Source: Brachionus plicatilis (Eukaryota > Rotifera > Eurotatoria > Ploima > Brachionidae). Taken from it: 64,000 nt of DNA. The stretch's first letter is position 1. Each line of letters starts with the position of its first letter. The stretch covers positions 1,430,785-1,494,784 of the forward strand of contig QEOQ01000206.1 of assembly GCA_010279815.1 (NCBI GenBank), read 5' to 3'. Position numbers and translations under genes: made by a program. The notes beneath the pieces are model-generated. The model worked only from the letters and a program-made list of their open reading frames with translations, ran no database searches and was not told where the DNA came from. This document shows, piece after piece, positions 22,705 to 34,240 of the stretch.

Positions 22705-23052
22705 ATGAGGTATAAATGTATTGGTAGTCCTGATTGCATGAAAAGCTTCGAATATGGTCACGCATTGCGAGCACACATTGCTGCATGCGATAAAGCACAA
22801 AAAATTCTCAAATCCCAAGCCGAAATTGAAAAGGTAGAAAAAAACATTAATTTAGAATACCCTGGGATTTATGGTCTTCACAGAAATCCACACTATCCGA
22901 CATCCCATCACTTGGACCAGACCTTACGCTACGACTTTGCTGACAAAAACCGATTTAGCGCCAAAGAATCACAGGAGAAAGCGTTGAAGCCCATAAGAAA
23001 TCCTTATTTAATGACTTCAAATCAAATGAAAAAAATTCTTGCCAACGAATAA
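22705..23052 (+). CDS. Small C2HC zinc-finger-like protein, unidentified
   Basis: Single exon, 115 aa, starting MRYKCIGSPDCMKSFEYGHA. One putative zinc site: C5-x5-C11, H19 and H24 in HALRAH, and C28. The rest is basic and polar, with a loosely repeated RNP motif: HRNPHYPTSHHLDQTLRYDF and later IRNPYLMTSNQMKKI. Base composition is clearly coding-like relative to the flanks, and the ATG lies right after an AT-rich leader. The CHHC-like spacing recalls GTSF1/U11-48K fingers only loosely, so I do not assign a family. It ends 68 bp from the 3' end of the convergent CELF-like gene. Confidence 0.6.
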   Translation: MRYKCIGSPDCMKSFEYGHALRAHIAACDKAQKILKSQAEIEKVEKNINLEYPGIYGLHRNPHYPTSHHLDQTLRYDFADKNRFSAKESQEKALKPIRNPYLMTSNQMKKILANE

Positions 23053-23119
23053 GTGTATTTATAAAATTAACAAATTTTAACAAAAAATCAATCATTTAAA
23101 ATAAAATAAAATAAAAATT

Positions 23120-24411
23120 CTAATATTTGTCACTTTTTAATTGAACCTTGAGTCGTTTGTTGCCAATGCAGAAACCATTCATTGCATTAATGGCATTTTT
23201 GGCCGAATGCTCATTGTCATAGCTGACAAAACCAAAACATTTGCTCATATTTGTGTTTTTGTCAATAAAAATTTTGGCTGAAAGCACAACACCAAATATT
23301 GAAAACAACTGGGCCAAGTCCAAATCATTGAATTCAATCTAAAATCAAAATATGTTTTAAAAAAAAAAATTTCTTCAAATTTTTTTCTCACTGGTAGATG
23401 ATAAATAAACAAATTTGAATTAGCAGGGCCTTTTATTTGTTTAACATTGTGGCTAATGGGGCCTAAAAGACCACAAAATTCGTTGGCAAAAAATGAATTT
23501 TTTGACGGGAAATCTTCAGAATTAATTGAATCATAAGAAAAAGGATTCGAGTTTTGACAAGTGACTCGTTTATTCAAATTATTTTGGTACCAATTTTGCT
23601 GCAGATTATTGGTATCACCAAAAGCTGATGGATAAAATTCTTTTATTTGAGTGGCAAAAAATGGGACTTCCTGATCACTTTGACTATTCAAGTTTCTGAC
23701 CAATTGTTGAAATAAAATGACACTGCTTAAATTGTTGCATTTAAAAGTGGCTCCTAGATCAATGCTATTCTGGCTGCAAGAGCGCTTGGCAAAATTATTT
23801 TTTTTTGTCAAATGTGTGTCAGCAAAACGAACATTGATAGGTGCCGAACAATTTTCCATTATCTGTGATCTGTGCATATACTTTATTGCATTCAAAGCAG
23901 ACTTTTTTTCTCTGTATGTAATGAAGGCACATCCCTTGCTAATGCCAATTGAATCTCTTAGCACAATACAGTCTTCAATGGTTCCATAAAATGAGAAAAT
24001 TAGTCTCAAATCTTCCTCATTTAATTTTCTAGATAGCATACCAATGAATAATTTGCGTTCGTTGGTGTCAAAGTCAGCCACTTTTACCAACATTGGACGT
24101 GTCATGTTGGGAATATTTTTTGACCTGTTTAGATGCTTTTGGGCTATAAGAGCAGCTTGACGAGTAAAGTATGTGACAAAACAGCATCCTTTACTCTCGC
24201 CTGTTTTTCTGTCTCTTAGTAAATCAAGTTCATAAATATCTCCAAATTCTTCAAATATTTTTCTTAGGTCATTTTCATTCATAAAATTTGGTACTCTGGT
24301 CACAAACAACCGGAGCGAATCGATATTTGGATATCGGCTAGATGAATCATCAAAGCCTATTTTATCTCTTATTTCAACTGTTTTTAGATAACTTGTCGAT
24401 TTTGTCAACAT
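23120..24411 (-). CDS. CELF-like: CELF/Bruno-like RNA-binding protein (three RRMs)
   Basis: Two exons (24411-23392 and 23338-23120) encode 412 aa. RRM1 has [20 protein letters not shown] and [23 protein letters not shown]2 follows directly with [20 protein letters not shown] and [21 protein letters not shown] divergent low-complexity linker leads to RRM3, which a 53-bp intron splits after SNLFIYHLP and which continues [20 protein letters not shown] and [20 protein letters not shown], ending [12 protein letters not shown]. Two close N-terminal RRMs, a long linker and a C-terminal RRM with the 'LFIYHLP' signature define the CELF family, which controls alternative splicing, translation and mRNA decay through GU-rich sites. 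The linker is shorter than in vertebrate CELFs. Confidence 0.92.
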
Positions 24412-24601
24412 GGTACAATTAGTGAAAGTTTGTTATTCAGAAGGAATTAAAAAGATTCGGTCTTTTTTTTATTTTATTTTAAAATTCGATTATCCTAAGA
24501 AACAGAAATTTAATTTAATTTTATCTGTAAGAAAATATCTAAACAAAAATTCTATTTTGTTGAAATGGAAACTAAAAGCGCACAAAATAGATTAGGATAA
24601 T

Positions 24602-25362
24602 TTATTTTGGTATTGCCTTAAAAAAGCTAGATAGTTGACCTATACAAAAAATTAGCAGAGCATTTGCCGAGACCTGGTTTGATGTGCTGAACGGACTGGA
24701 GTCAAAATCGAAACACTGATGGTTCGAAGGGATTACTTTGAAGTCTTGGGCTCTACAGAACGATGCTCCATCTTTGTATATTTCACCAATGGTATTTCCG
24801 TTGTACTCAGCTTCTTTACACTTTTCGACCAGCTCCTCACAAAATCTCAAACACACAAAAATCTGCATCCTGAAATTTTTAATAAAAAAATTTTGAATAA
24901 TTTCATTTTAATTTTTTACTCTCTGTACCAAATGTACTGATTCGGGCTACAAAAAAAACACATCATGTAATTCATCATGTTCATGCAAACTTCAGACGCT
25001 CGATTTAGAGTAAACATGTTTTCGAAAACTGAAGCCACTTCGGTACGCTTGCAGCACGCATTCGCTTTATACCATGTACAGTTGATTAAGCTTGACTCGG
25101 GCTGCGAGTATCGATTCTCTGCTTGAAGGAAGAATTATATCAGGATTTAAATAAAATTTTCAATTAATAATTAGTGTAAATTACAGAAGTAGAGACAAGG
25201 CTTTCGATTTGTTGATGAATAAATTGTGAGAAGATAATCAGTTTGAGATATGACATCATCCAAGTCATTTTTTTTTGAATGAGATTTTTTTATATAAAAT
25301 ATGACTAAAAATTTAATGACAATAATAAACTTTAATAGCTTTTTGTTTATGGCCATTATCAT
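24602..25362 (-). CDS. Folate-receptor-like secreted or GPI-anchored protein
   Basis: Three exons (25362-25185, 25121-24929, 24869-24602) join in frame to 212 aa. The first residues include a hydrophobic leader (LLKFIIVIKFLVIFYI). The core is Cys-rich: CLYFSENRYSQPESSLINCT, WYKANACCKRTEVASVFENM, CMNMMNYMMCFFCSPNQYIW, FCEELVEKCKEAEYNGNTIG and FCRAQDF. This pattern (NCTWYKxNACC, CxxxMxxxxCxxCSP) resembles the folate receptor/riboflavin-binding domain family (PF03024), though I could not run a profile. The C-terminal hydrophobic stretch after a serine-rich part (STSNQVSANALLIFCIGQLS) is compatible with GPI anchoring. Ligand unknown. Confidence 0.7.
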
Positions 25363-26985
25363 TTAAACCCAAATAATATTTTCATTATTTGTTCTGACTT
25401 GTCAACTGATATGTTTCCAACTTTTTTTTTTAATTAAAAATTGTACGCATTTTGTGCAAATTTATCGATTTTATTTCTTTTAAATGATTTATTTTCAACA
25501 TAAAAAATTTATGATTAAATAAATTATTTTTATATAATCGATCCAAGAATTCGAATTGAAAGTATAATAAGAGACTTGTTTAAGTCGAAAGGCTTCTTAT
25601 AGTTAATGATTAGATTATTTATTTGTTTATCTGTATCGAGCTAAATCTCATTCAGATTCAAAATTATATATTTTTATCTTTTTATTTTTTTCCGAACATA
25701 TTATAAATAAAACAATTAAATTAATGAAAACACAACACATCTAATAAATGTACACTTTTTATCAATAAAATACAAATATAAATATAAATTACAAATAAAA
25801 TCATTAAAGTTCAATATGTTTTTTTCATTGACAAAAAATTAAGTACTCATTCAATTAGTAAATAACTTATATAATTCTTCGAAATTCTTTCAAAGAAAAA
25901 TAAACATTTTTATATCAGCTAAAACCAAATAATACAAACTCGATTACAATCATCGTCAAAGTCATACTCAACATGCAATTTATCGATTAGACCAAATCAA
26001 ATGAAAGCGTATTACTCAATCCTGACGACGAAATTCTTAATGATGCGAAGTCATTTCCATTTCAAAAAGTCAAGAAAGAGTCAAACAAGGGAGTAAGAGG
26101 TAAGAATATTGAATTAAAACTACATGAATTTTGTGATAATTTTAAGAAAATGGAATCGAAAGTGCAAAACGGTGAGATGAACGAGAATTTTTGGGAATTA
26201 AAGTTAAAGATAAATATTTGATTAAATTTTAAAGAATAAATTGAATTGTCTCTTTATAAGTTAAAAATTTCTGAATTGGAGACATCGAATTGAAATGAAA
26301 TTCACAACTAGAGGATACATTTTCAGAATGAAGTTTTATCTGTTAAATATTGTAAAACTTGTAATGCGTCATGAAAAAGAAAAGTTTTTTAGTGCCCAAA
26401 TGGTTGTACTAAGAAAAAAAATTAAATTTTTTTGGTATTTTTACTTATTATAGTTATTTTAAATAAAAAATATTGACTTTATTATTTTTTTTATTTTTTT
26501 TTGGGATTTTTATCAATTCAGTGGAATTTTTACTAAAAATATTTTGGACAAATATTAAGAGTCATATAAAATAACGAAAAATTAAAAAAATGTTTAGTTT
26601 ATTATTATTTTTGTTTATATAATTTTTTTTAATTTAAATTTATTTCGAAAGATTTCAATATTTTAAATATTTTCTAGAAAAATATTAGAAAATGTTAGCA
26701 GCTAAATGAACTGGTTAGTTCGTAGCTAACTTTACACTTCTTAGTTATTATTCTCTAGTTATTATTTATATTTTATTAATTACCGTAGACTCGCAGAAAC
26801 AACCCCGGGGTTAAAAAACGAAAATTCGGGTTTAATCCCGGCACTAAAAATGTGTTTTGAATTTTTTTCGAAAATAGTTTTAAGGCCGGACTAAAACTGA
26901 AATTTTAATTTTAATGTCTCATTAAATGCGCAAAAATAATTTTTTTTTACAAAAAAAATTAATTTAAATTTTTATTCGAAAATAT
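25363..26985. other. Intergenic; one unidentified coding-like segment at 25998-26221
   Basis: Mostly AT-rich. On the plus strand 25998-26221 reads TKSNESVLLNPDDEILNDAK, FPFQKVKKESNKGVRGKNIE, and on to NENFWELKLKINI and a stop. It is about 75 codons open without a start. It may be an exon or a remnant; I recognise no family. A GC-richer patch at 26790-26850 carries a CCCCGGGG palindrome and a GGTTTAATCCCGG motif. Its nature is unclear. Confidence 0.25.
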
Positions 26986-26989
26986 TACA

Positions 26990-27940
26990 TTTTGGATTTA
27001 ATGCGCGCATTAAAAGTGAAAATTCAAGCTATGGTAGCTTATATTGTTTGCGCTTTGTCAAACTTGTTTTTAAAACCATTAACTGTTCTGGATTCACATA
27101 TTTGTGTTGGCAGTTTGTTCCATCCTTTCACCACTCTATTTGTGAAAAAGTTTTCTCTTTTTCTACAATTTGTTCGTAGCTGTCTTAAACGATGTGGACC
27201 CCCTCTAATGGACCCAGCCGGTCCAGTCTGCGAGAGTGAGTTAGCAGGCATACTTGGATGAAACCAGTTTACTTTATTGTAGCCCCTGACGAATTTGAAC
27301 ATCTGTATCATATCTCCTCTTTCTCTCCTTTCAGACAGTTTTTGCAGCCTTAATTTTCTTTGTCTCTACTCATATGTCATATATGTCATATGTCTAAGTT
27401 GATGTATTGACTTCGTGGCCCTTCTTTGTACCATTTCAAGACACTTGATATCCTTGCTATTGTAAGGACACCACTCTTGTACAGCATATTCCAAATGTGG
27501 TCTTACATAAGTCTTGTACAGTGAGCTGAGCATTTTGACATCTATTGATTTAAATGTTTTGTGGATTGTAGCAAGTGCTGTGTTGCCCCTCATAGCTGCT
27601 ATCTTACATTGGTCATCCCACTTAAGATTGAACTTCATTTGGACTCCGAGATCTCTTTCCGAAAGTGATTCATCAAGAATATGCACAATTCCAGATACTG
27701 AGTCGCTCATCTTGTATGACTCGACTTGATCATTATTTTTTTTTTTTTTATCATCAGCTACTCGCATTACCTTGCATTTATCGAAATTGAAGACCATTCG
27801 CCACTCAGCTGTCCATTCGACCAATTTATTCAAGTCATCTTGCAGCATCTTTCTATTAAGATTGTTCTTGATAATTGCTATTAGTTTGCTATCATCGGCG
27901 AACATCTTACAAAAGTGATGTAGCTTTTCTGGCATATCAT
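26990..27940 (-). pseudogene. 5'-truncated, frameshifted non-LTR retrotransposon (CR1-group LINE)
   Basis: The minus strand reads the C-terminal half of a reverse transcriptase: FADDSKLIAI (motif C), LNKLVEWTAEWRMVFNFDKC, SERDLGVQMKFNLKWDDQCK, YVRPHLEYAVQEWCPYNSKD and MVQRRATKSIHQL. After a frame change near 27311-27366 it continues with GYNKVNWFHPSM, RENFFTNRVVKGWNKLPTQI and a C-terminal FKNKFD. The order and motifs match the C-terminal part of the intact LINE at 31.1-34.2 kb, but sequence divergence shows a different subfamily. The 5' truncation is typical of target-primed reverse transcription. Not functional. Confidence 0.9.
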
Positions 27941-27954
27941 TAATATATATTTAT

Positions 27955-28200
27955 CTTTTCTCTGAGACTTGTCTCTTCTTCGTCATTCATTCTGATCCAT
28001 ATAGTCCCTTTTTTCGAAGTTTTTTAATTATTATCTGAGTCTTCATCTGAGTCATATTCAGTATAAGGTTGATTTTATGTTTTCATTACTTATTCAAAGT
28101 CATCATTTTCCTGATAATCATTATGGTTATCATCAAAGACTTCAGGTTAGGTATCATCGGCATTACCAATAAGTTCAAGAGCTTTTCATCGAGACATGGT
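27955..28200 (-). pseudogene. Acidic coding remnant, possibly transposase N-terminus
   Basis: The minus strand reads KALELIGNADDT, then PEVFDDNHNDYQENDDFE, NQPYTEYDSDEDSDNN and GTIWIRMNDEEETSLREK, interrupted by at least five in-frame stops. A consistent protein signal across stops indicates a decayed gene. An acidic leader of this sort occurs at the N-terminus of piggyBac-type transposases, but no catalytic part is present, so that identity is a guess. Confidence 0.4.
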
Positions 28201-28984
28201 TCAAAAAATTATTATTTATTCTAGGAATTAAGAAGAGTTGGGAATCAAAAACATAATTAGACATTTCTTTGATTTATTTTACAAAAAAAGATGATATTTA
28301 TGGAGGGTCCAAAAAATCCCTCTCCTGGTTTAACGTATTTTTTTAGCATGGAAATAAAATTATTTTGTAATCAAAATTAATTATTTATAATTTTTTTTTG
28401 ATTTTAGTTTTGATGAAAAAAAAAATTTCAAAAAAGACTAAATTTTTGAAACAACAATCAAAAGAAGTACCAACAAGGGCCGAAAAAACCCCTCCAGTTT
28501 TTGAGTGTTAAAATTATTTGAATAAATTAAGTTTTGATCAGGTCATCATTATTAGTTACCTATTAATGTTGATTATGGGCACTAGCATTATGATTAGACT
28601 TGGAATGAAAAAAAAAAGTTTTTTTAAGGCCTCGCATTATGTTAGAGGGGGTATCATATTTTAAGTTCAAAATAGATTGGACTGCTGAATTTTGAATAAA
28701 TTGTATTTTTTTAATGTTTTTTTTCTGAAAATGAATTTAAAAAAGGAAAATAATAATCTAATAATAATTTTAATAATAATTTAAAATAATAATTTTTATT
28801 AAAGCATACGCTCCTTCAGATAAAAAAAAAATAAAATAAAATAAAATAATTAAAACAGTTAAAAAAAATTTTAATTTATGAGTGAAAGGATGAGATACAA
28901 AAATAATAATTAAAGAGCTGTTTAGTTAATAAAAAAATAGAGTTGGGAGAGAAAAAAAAAACAAAAAAAAAACAAAAAATATAG

Positions 28985-29990
28985 ATAAGATCTTAAGAGT
29001 CAGAAAATTTTTGTATAATTAGGTAGCAGCTACATAGAGAAGGGGATTCGTAATAAATCTAGAATCGAAGCCTCATCCACCATTGAACCTAATGTAAGTT
29101 TTAAGTTTAGCGTAATGCCTAAGAATTTAACCATTTTCTCATGATCTAAATTGTTACCGTGAATTTTAAGGTGTAGATTCATTTTTGATTTTGTTTATTT
29201 CCAAAGATCATGTAACATGACTTTTCAACAGACACTTTCTTTTTTCATTTGAAAAGCCATTGCTCAGCTTCTTTAAGTTACTTAATAATTATATTTTCGA
29301 GATTTCCCTCCTTGTTAAAAAAAATAGCAAAATCATCTGCAAAAAGAAGAGAGCATTGTCTGTTTGTTTTATTTCTTTTTGATATAATAATAATATTAAT
29401 AATAACAAATATAAGTTACTTCAAGCAAAGCTTGGGAGACGAAAAACTGTAGGAATTCGTCTATGATAGCTATGTTTGGCATTTTGCTGATACATCATTT
29501 CTGAAGATGCTAAAAAGAAGTGGACTTATTACCGATCCTTGTGGGACCGTGCTTTTATTCGATATTGATAACTTAAATGTCCATTTATATCTACTATAAA
29601 AGATCTTGAGTGAAAAATGATCTTATCAATAAGATAAATAAGATAAAGAGGAAGTTAAACTTTTAGACTAATCCATCATGCGATACTTTTTAGATTAATC
29701 TATCAAAAGCTTTAGCTATGTCGAAATATAAACAACTTATTTTTTTCTTTCAATTAAAAGACTCTTCTATTTTTTCAACAAAAAATAAAGATTGTCTGCA
29801 GTGCGCCTATGTTTTCTAGATCTAGATTGCTCACTAATAAGTAAGTTGTTATCTTAAAGAAATTTATTTATTCCAAAGTAAATTATACGTCCAAGTACCT
29901 TTCCAAGATAACTTATCATGCTATTTGGACGATATTTTGTAAGGTTCTGACTTAGAGAAGTTTTCTTAGGAATCATCGTTATACTTGTTA
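28985..29990 (-). pseudogene. Decayed non-LTR reverse transcriptase
   Basis: Reading the minus strand from 29990 downward, the palm motifs appear in order: motif A LYFDIAKAFDRLI (near 29735-29695), motif B VPQGSVISPLLFSIFRNDVS (near 29550-29490) and motif C LLFADDFAIFF (near 29360-29320), with frameshifts and stops between them. The motif C context differs from the other LINEs here, so it is a separate lineage. Non-functional. Confidence 0.8.
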
Positions 29991-30679
29991 TTGTTATACT
30001 TGTTAAGAAATTGTTTTTGTAGCAAAAATTACTTTTTTATCATAAAAATAAACTTATAAAAAATCAATTTTGACATGAGAATTATTTCCATAATTATAAA
30101 ATAATTTTTCCGACAAATTCTAAAATGCTTAATTCGGAAAGTGAATTGAAGCCTTAAAAACATTTTTTTTAAAATTTTTCAAGAATCATCAAGAATTACA
30201 AAATATATCAAGAGAAAAATTTCTAGATAATTTAAATCAGACTAGCTTTTTACCGTAAAAAAAGATTTTGATAAATACTTGGAAATTAAAGGTATATTTA
30301 TAAAATCAGTGATAAAAGATATTATAAACTGTTTTTGGTGCTAACTAAACATTCGAAGCAGAATGATATAATCTTATTTTTCTTTTTCTACTTATTAAAT
30401 TTATACTTGTATTTTTAATATTTTTTTTCTATATTCATTTTTGTAACAATAAATTTTTTCTTATTAAACTTTTCCTTCTTGGAGATTAATTTTTAAATAA
30501 TAAATGAATAAATTTATATTAATTAATTAAGATTATATTAAACCAATTTATAAAGTTTTTTTAAGATCACCTTGCTTAATTTTTCCCAATGGTAAAGCAT
30601 TTGAAAAAGCGTTTGAAAATGCGAAAAATTCATTAAAAACTAATCGTTCTGTTTTAAAAGCTAATAATAAAAAAGGCTT

Positions 30680-30745
30680 AGTTTTTTTGTAGCAGCTAAT
30701 TATATTTTATAGTATCTAATTTTTAGTAGATAAAAATATTGTAGA
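30680..30745. repeat. Left arm of an outer inverted repeat around the LINE nest
   Basis: The stretch starting GTAGCAGCTAATTATATT and continuing AGTATCTAATTTTTAG is matched in reverse complement near 35283-35331, where it reads TAGCTGCTACCAAAAAATAT on the plus strand. A second GCAGCTAATTA copy lies near 35213. The pair brackets the palindromic element and LINE between them. Confidence 0.5.
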
Positions 30746-31159
30746 AAATTATTTTTCTTAGTAGCAAAATAAATTGATTAGCAGATAACTGTATTCTTCA
30801 GTATATAAATGTTGTCAATTAAAAGATAACATTTAATTTAATTACAAGAAAATTTTTGAAATAAAGAATAAAATGACATTCAAGAGTCAAATCAACCCAA
30901 AATTTTGTCCTCAGTTATGTCATAAACATCAAATAATATTGAAGAAGCTGTTGAAAATTTAACATCTGTTCCTCTAAGTATAACTGATCAAGTAGCATGA
31001 CAAGTGGATTTCTGGTAATTTTACGTTAATTTCCGTAAAAATTAGTAAAACTGAAAAGGCCAAAAAAAGCTCAATTTTTGAATTTTTTATTATTTTTAAT
31101 AAATTTTGAAAAAATTAGTAGTAGTAGTAGTAGTATTATAAGGCTATAATATGATATAC

Positions 31160-34100
31160 TCATTGAGTAATATCATACGGAACATGTTCTATCATGTTAT
31201 GGTAGCCTGAGTACTCTTCTAAAGTTTCAAGACTAATTTTGTCTAAAATATTCTTAAAATTGTTTGTTGTTTTTTGTTTAATAATTGTATTCGGAAGATT
31301 ATTCCAAAAGTTCGCAATCCTATTTGTAAAAAAATAAAATCTTTGATCACAGTTCTTGACCAGTTGTCTACATATTGTTGAATCATGACTTCTTGTGTTA
31401 TAACTGTAATTGTTCATTTTTGTGTATTGTATCGGAAAGAACCAATTAATATCCTCTATATTATTGTTAATCTTAAACTGTTGAATTAAGTCTCCCCTCA
31501 ATCTTCTTGTTTCAAGAGTTGATAGTCCAATCACTTCAAGTCTACTTTCGTACTCTAAATGTTTAATTGAGTTAATCATTTTCGTAGCTCGTCTTTGAAC
31601 CGATTCAATCTTATCAATATCTTTTCTCAAATAAGGGTTCCATACCTGTATTGCATATTCTAGATGTGGTCTCACAAGTGATGTATATAATTTCTTAATC
31701 GATTCGATATTTTGGAACTTGAAGGTCCTTTTTACCATACCAAGAATTTTATTCGCTTTATTTACTGATGTATTAACCTGCTTGTTCCATTTTAGATCAT
31801 TTGTAAATAGAATACCTAAATCTCGTTCTTCTTCTGTTACGTTTAGCTTCTGATTGTTGTTTAAAAAATATTCATATTTAGGATTATTCTTTCCTAAATG
31901 CATCACTAGACATTTTTCCTCATTTAAGTCCATTAACCAATCTGATACCCATTTATTTAATCTATCTAAATCGTTTTGTAGTTTTACCTTAGACTCAGGA
32001 TTATTTACTATCGACATAAGTTTAGTATCATCCGCAAATAATTCACATATACACTTTATATCATCTGGCATGTCGTTTATAAATATTACAAAAAGCAATG
32101 GACCTAAGACGGACCCTTGGGGAACACCACTTAAAACAGGGCGCCAGCTCGATACACATTCGCCAAGAACAACTCTTTGTCTTCTATTATTTAGAAACGC
32201 TTTAACCCAACTAACTGTTTGCTCATCAATACCATATTTCAAAAGCTTATGTATTAGTCTGGACTGAGGAACCTTGTCAAAAGCTTTGGCAAAGTCCAAA
32301 TAGATTATATCAACTGGTTCTTTTCTATGCAACATTCCTGATACATAATCGACGGTTTCTAACAAATTAGTGGTGCAGCTCTTATTTGGAACGAAGCCAT
32401 ATTGATATTTATAAATAAGTTTATTCTCTGTAAAGTAGCTTAGTAACTTATCTTTGATTAGACTTTCCATTATCTTACAAACGATAGAGGTCAAAGAGAC
32501 AGGTCTATAGTTTGAAGGTTCTAACTTGCTACCTTTCTTGTATAAAGGCGTAACATTGGCTTCAAGCCAAGCATTCGGCAATTCAGATCGATTAAAAGAC
32601 TTAATAAATAATTCTGAAAGTGGTACTGATATCGAATTTTGTAAGTTCTTTAGTATGTATGGACTAACTTTATCGCCACCCATAGTCTTTGCTACGTTTA
32701 ATTTATTTAACTTTTCACTTACGTTTTTTTTTGAAAAAGTATCAAACGGGTCAATCGAAAATAATAAGTTTGTCCTCTGTTTGAGAGTCGCTTGCATTTC
32801 CGTTTGTTCGTTTACAAAAACTTTGTGAAATTGTTCGTTTAAAATTTCGCAAATCTCTTCTAAGTCATTGCTTATCTCACCATCCTTGTTTTTAATAGCT
32901 TTTAAATTATCTTTTACCATACGTCTACTATTGACATAAGCATAGAACATCTTCGGATTCCTTTTACAACTGCTGATAATTTTATCTTCAAATTTTTTTA
33001 TAGCTTGTTTAATTTGTTGATTTGTTAACTTCTTTTTTGCCTTATATTCTAGAAGGACTCTTGAATCTTTACCAGAACAAATATATTTCTTCCATAATTT
33101 ATTTTTATCATTAATTAAGAGTCTTAAGTCTCCATTCATCCATAATTTACCATCTTTTACTTTTCGGAATTTCGGAATACATAGTTGAGATAATTTATCA
33201 ATTTCCCTGAGGAAAGAATTATAACATTCATCAATTGATTTGTTCATAAATATCTCAGACCATGTTATTTCATTGATAAGATCGTTTAATTTATTATAAT
33301 TACCTCTTTTGTAATTTAATTTTCTACTATCAAACATTTGTTTTTGCAATCGATTCACAGTATATTTCCACGTTAAAATATGATGACCCTGTGATTTATC
33401 ACCAAGCTGGGGTTTATATTCAAAATCGAGTACTCTAGAGGGGTCATCTAAAATAACTAGATCTAATATATTAGTCTGATTAAGATCATTTCTCTGGAAC
33501 GTCGGTTTATCAACAATCTGAGCCAAAAAGCAGTCATCCAACATATTTAAAAATTTAATTGCAGATAGATTATTTTCCTGATCAATAGTCGAGTTTTTCC
33601 ATTTAATATTAGGATAATTGAAGTCACCAGCTATTACCAAACAATCATATTTATTTTCAAAGACGAGCCTGCTTGCATACTGAATCAGTTCGATTAATTT
33701 ATCACTTTTTGTTGCTGAATAATTTGGGGGTCTGTACAAACAACCGATTAAAATTTTTTGACCATCTAAATCTAGCACACACCAAACCTGTTCCAAATCT
33801 TTTTGCCCAAAATAACCATCAGTCACTTCAGAAACTGTAAACACATTTTTCACATATATACAAACTCTGCCACCTCTAGATCCTCGATCATTTCTAAATA
33901 TGTTATAGTTCGGTATATTGCAAATGGACGAGTCTCTAAACCAAGTTTCTGTGACCAAAATTATATCAGAATCATCAGTTTTTACGTTCGATATTAGTTC
34001 GTGCATTTTGTTATCCAACGATGTAGCATTTGTGTACCAAAAATTTAAAAATATTATTTCATTGTATTTATTTGACTTTAGATTTCTATTTTTGTTTTTT

Positions 34101-34240
34101 TTTGAACTAGAAAACGATTCCTCAAATTCTTTATTGTTGATTTGATTATTATTATGTGAATTTGAAATATTGTTATTATTATTGTGTGTATTATTAAGTT
34201 TGTTTATATTATTTTGTGAATTTGAGAGTCCGATTCTACT
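31160..34240 (-). CDS. LINE ORF2: EEP endonuclease plus reverse transcriptase
   Basis: Open from just after the ORF1 stop. The endonuclease part begins IIFLNFWYTNATSLDNKMHE and continues IILVTETWF, GRVCIYVKN, CLYRPPN, LVIAGDFNYPNIKW and SQGHHILTW, the EEP catalytic motifs. The reverse transcriptase has NYRPVSLTSIVCKIMESLIK, YQYGFVPNKSCTTNLLETV, IIYLDFAKAFDKV (motif A), LSGVPQGSVLGPLLFVIF (B) and CELFADDTKLM (C, catalytic FADD). The C-terminal region has ESVQRRATK and FFTNRIANFWNNLP. No obvious disabling mutation is seen. The first ATG in frame (34006) lies inside the endonuclease domain, after its first beta strand; the upstream 74 codons are open back to the ORF1 TGA and encode an Asn/Ser-rich linker. 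Translation therefore probably needs readthrough or non-ATG initiation. Confidence 0.9.
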   Translation of the reverse strand, partial: SRIGLSNSQNNINKLNNTHNNNNNISNSHNNNQINNKEFEESFSSSKKNKNRNLKSNKYNEIIFLNFWYTNATSLDNKMHELISNVKTDDSDIILVTETWFRDSSICNIPNYNIFRNDRGSRGGRVCIYVKNVFTVSEVTDGYFGQKDLEQVWCVLDLDGQKILIGCLYRPPNYSATKSDKLIELIQYASRLVFENKYDCLVIAGDFNYPNIKWKNSTIDQENNLSAIKFLNMLDDCFLAQIVDKPTFQRNDLNQTNILDLVILDDPSRVLDFEYKPQLGDKSQGHHILTWKYTVNRLQKQMFDSRKLNYKRGNYNKLNDLINEITWSEIFMNKSIDECYNSFLREIDKLSQLCIPKFRKVKDGKLWMNGDLRLLINDKNKLWKKYICSGKDSRVLLEYKAKKKLTNQQIKQAIKKFEDKIISSCKRNPKMFYAYVNSRRMVKDNLKAIKNKDGEISNDLEEICEILNEQFHKVFVNEQTEMQATLKQRTNLLFSIDPFDTFSKKNVSEKLNKLNVAKTMGGDKVSPYILKNLQNSISVPLSELFIKSFNRSELPNAWLEANVTPLYKKGSKLEPSNYRPVSLTSIVCKIMESLIKDKLLSYFTENKLIYKYQYGFVPNKSCTTNLLETVDYVSGMLHRKEPVDIIYLDFAKAFDKVPQSRLIHKLLKYGIDEQTVSWVKAFLNNRRQRVVLGECVSSWRPVLSGVPQGSVLGPLLFVIFINDMPDDIKCICELFADDTKLMSIVNNPESKVKLQNDLDRLNKWVSDWLMDLNEEKCLVMHLGKNNPKYEYFLNNNQKLNVTEEERDLGILFTNDLKWNKQVNTSVNKANKILGMVKRTFKFQNIESIKKLYTSLVRPHLEYAIQVWNPYLRKDIDKIESVQRRATKMINSIKHLEYESRLEVIGLSTLETRRLRGDLIQQFKINNNIEDINWFFPIQYTKMNNYSYNTRSHDSTICRQLVKNCDQRFYFFTNRIANFWNNLPNTIIKQKTTNNFKNILDKISLETLEEYSGYHNMIEHVPYDITQ

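Noticed and set aside
24410..24595. 61-codon plus-strand ORF beside the CELF-like start
   Set aside because: Lysine/Phe-rich AT composition, no domain, and it lies in the intergenic leader region.
31118..31137. GTA trinucleotide run as an independent microsatellite
   Set aside because: It is best explained as the 3' terminal simple repeat of the minus-strand LINE.
31854..34145. Plus-strand ORFs opposite the LINE
   Set aside because: They are antisense shadows of ORF2. The minus-strand frame carries all catalytic motifs.
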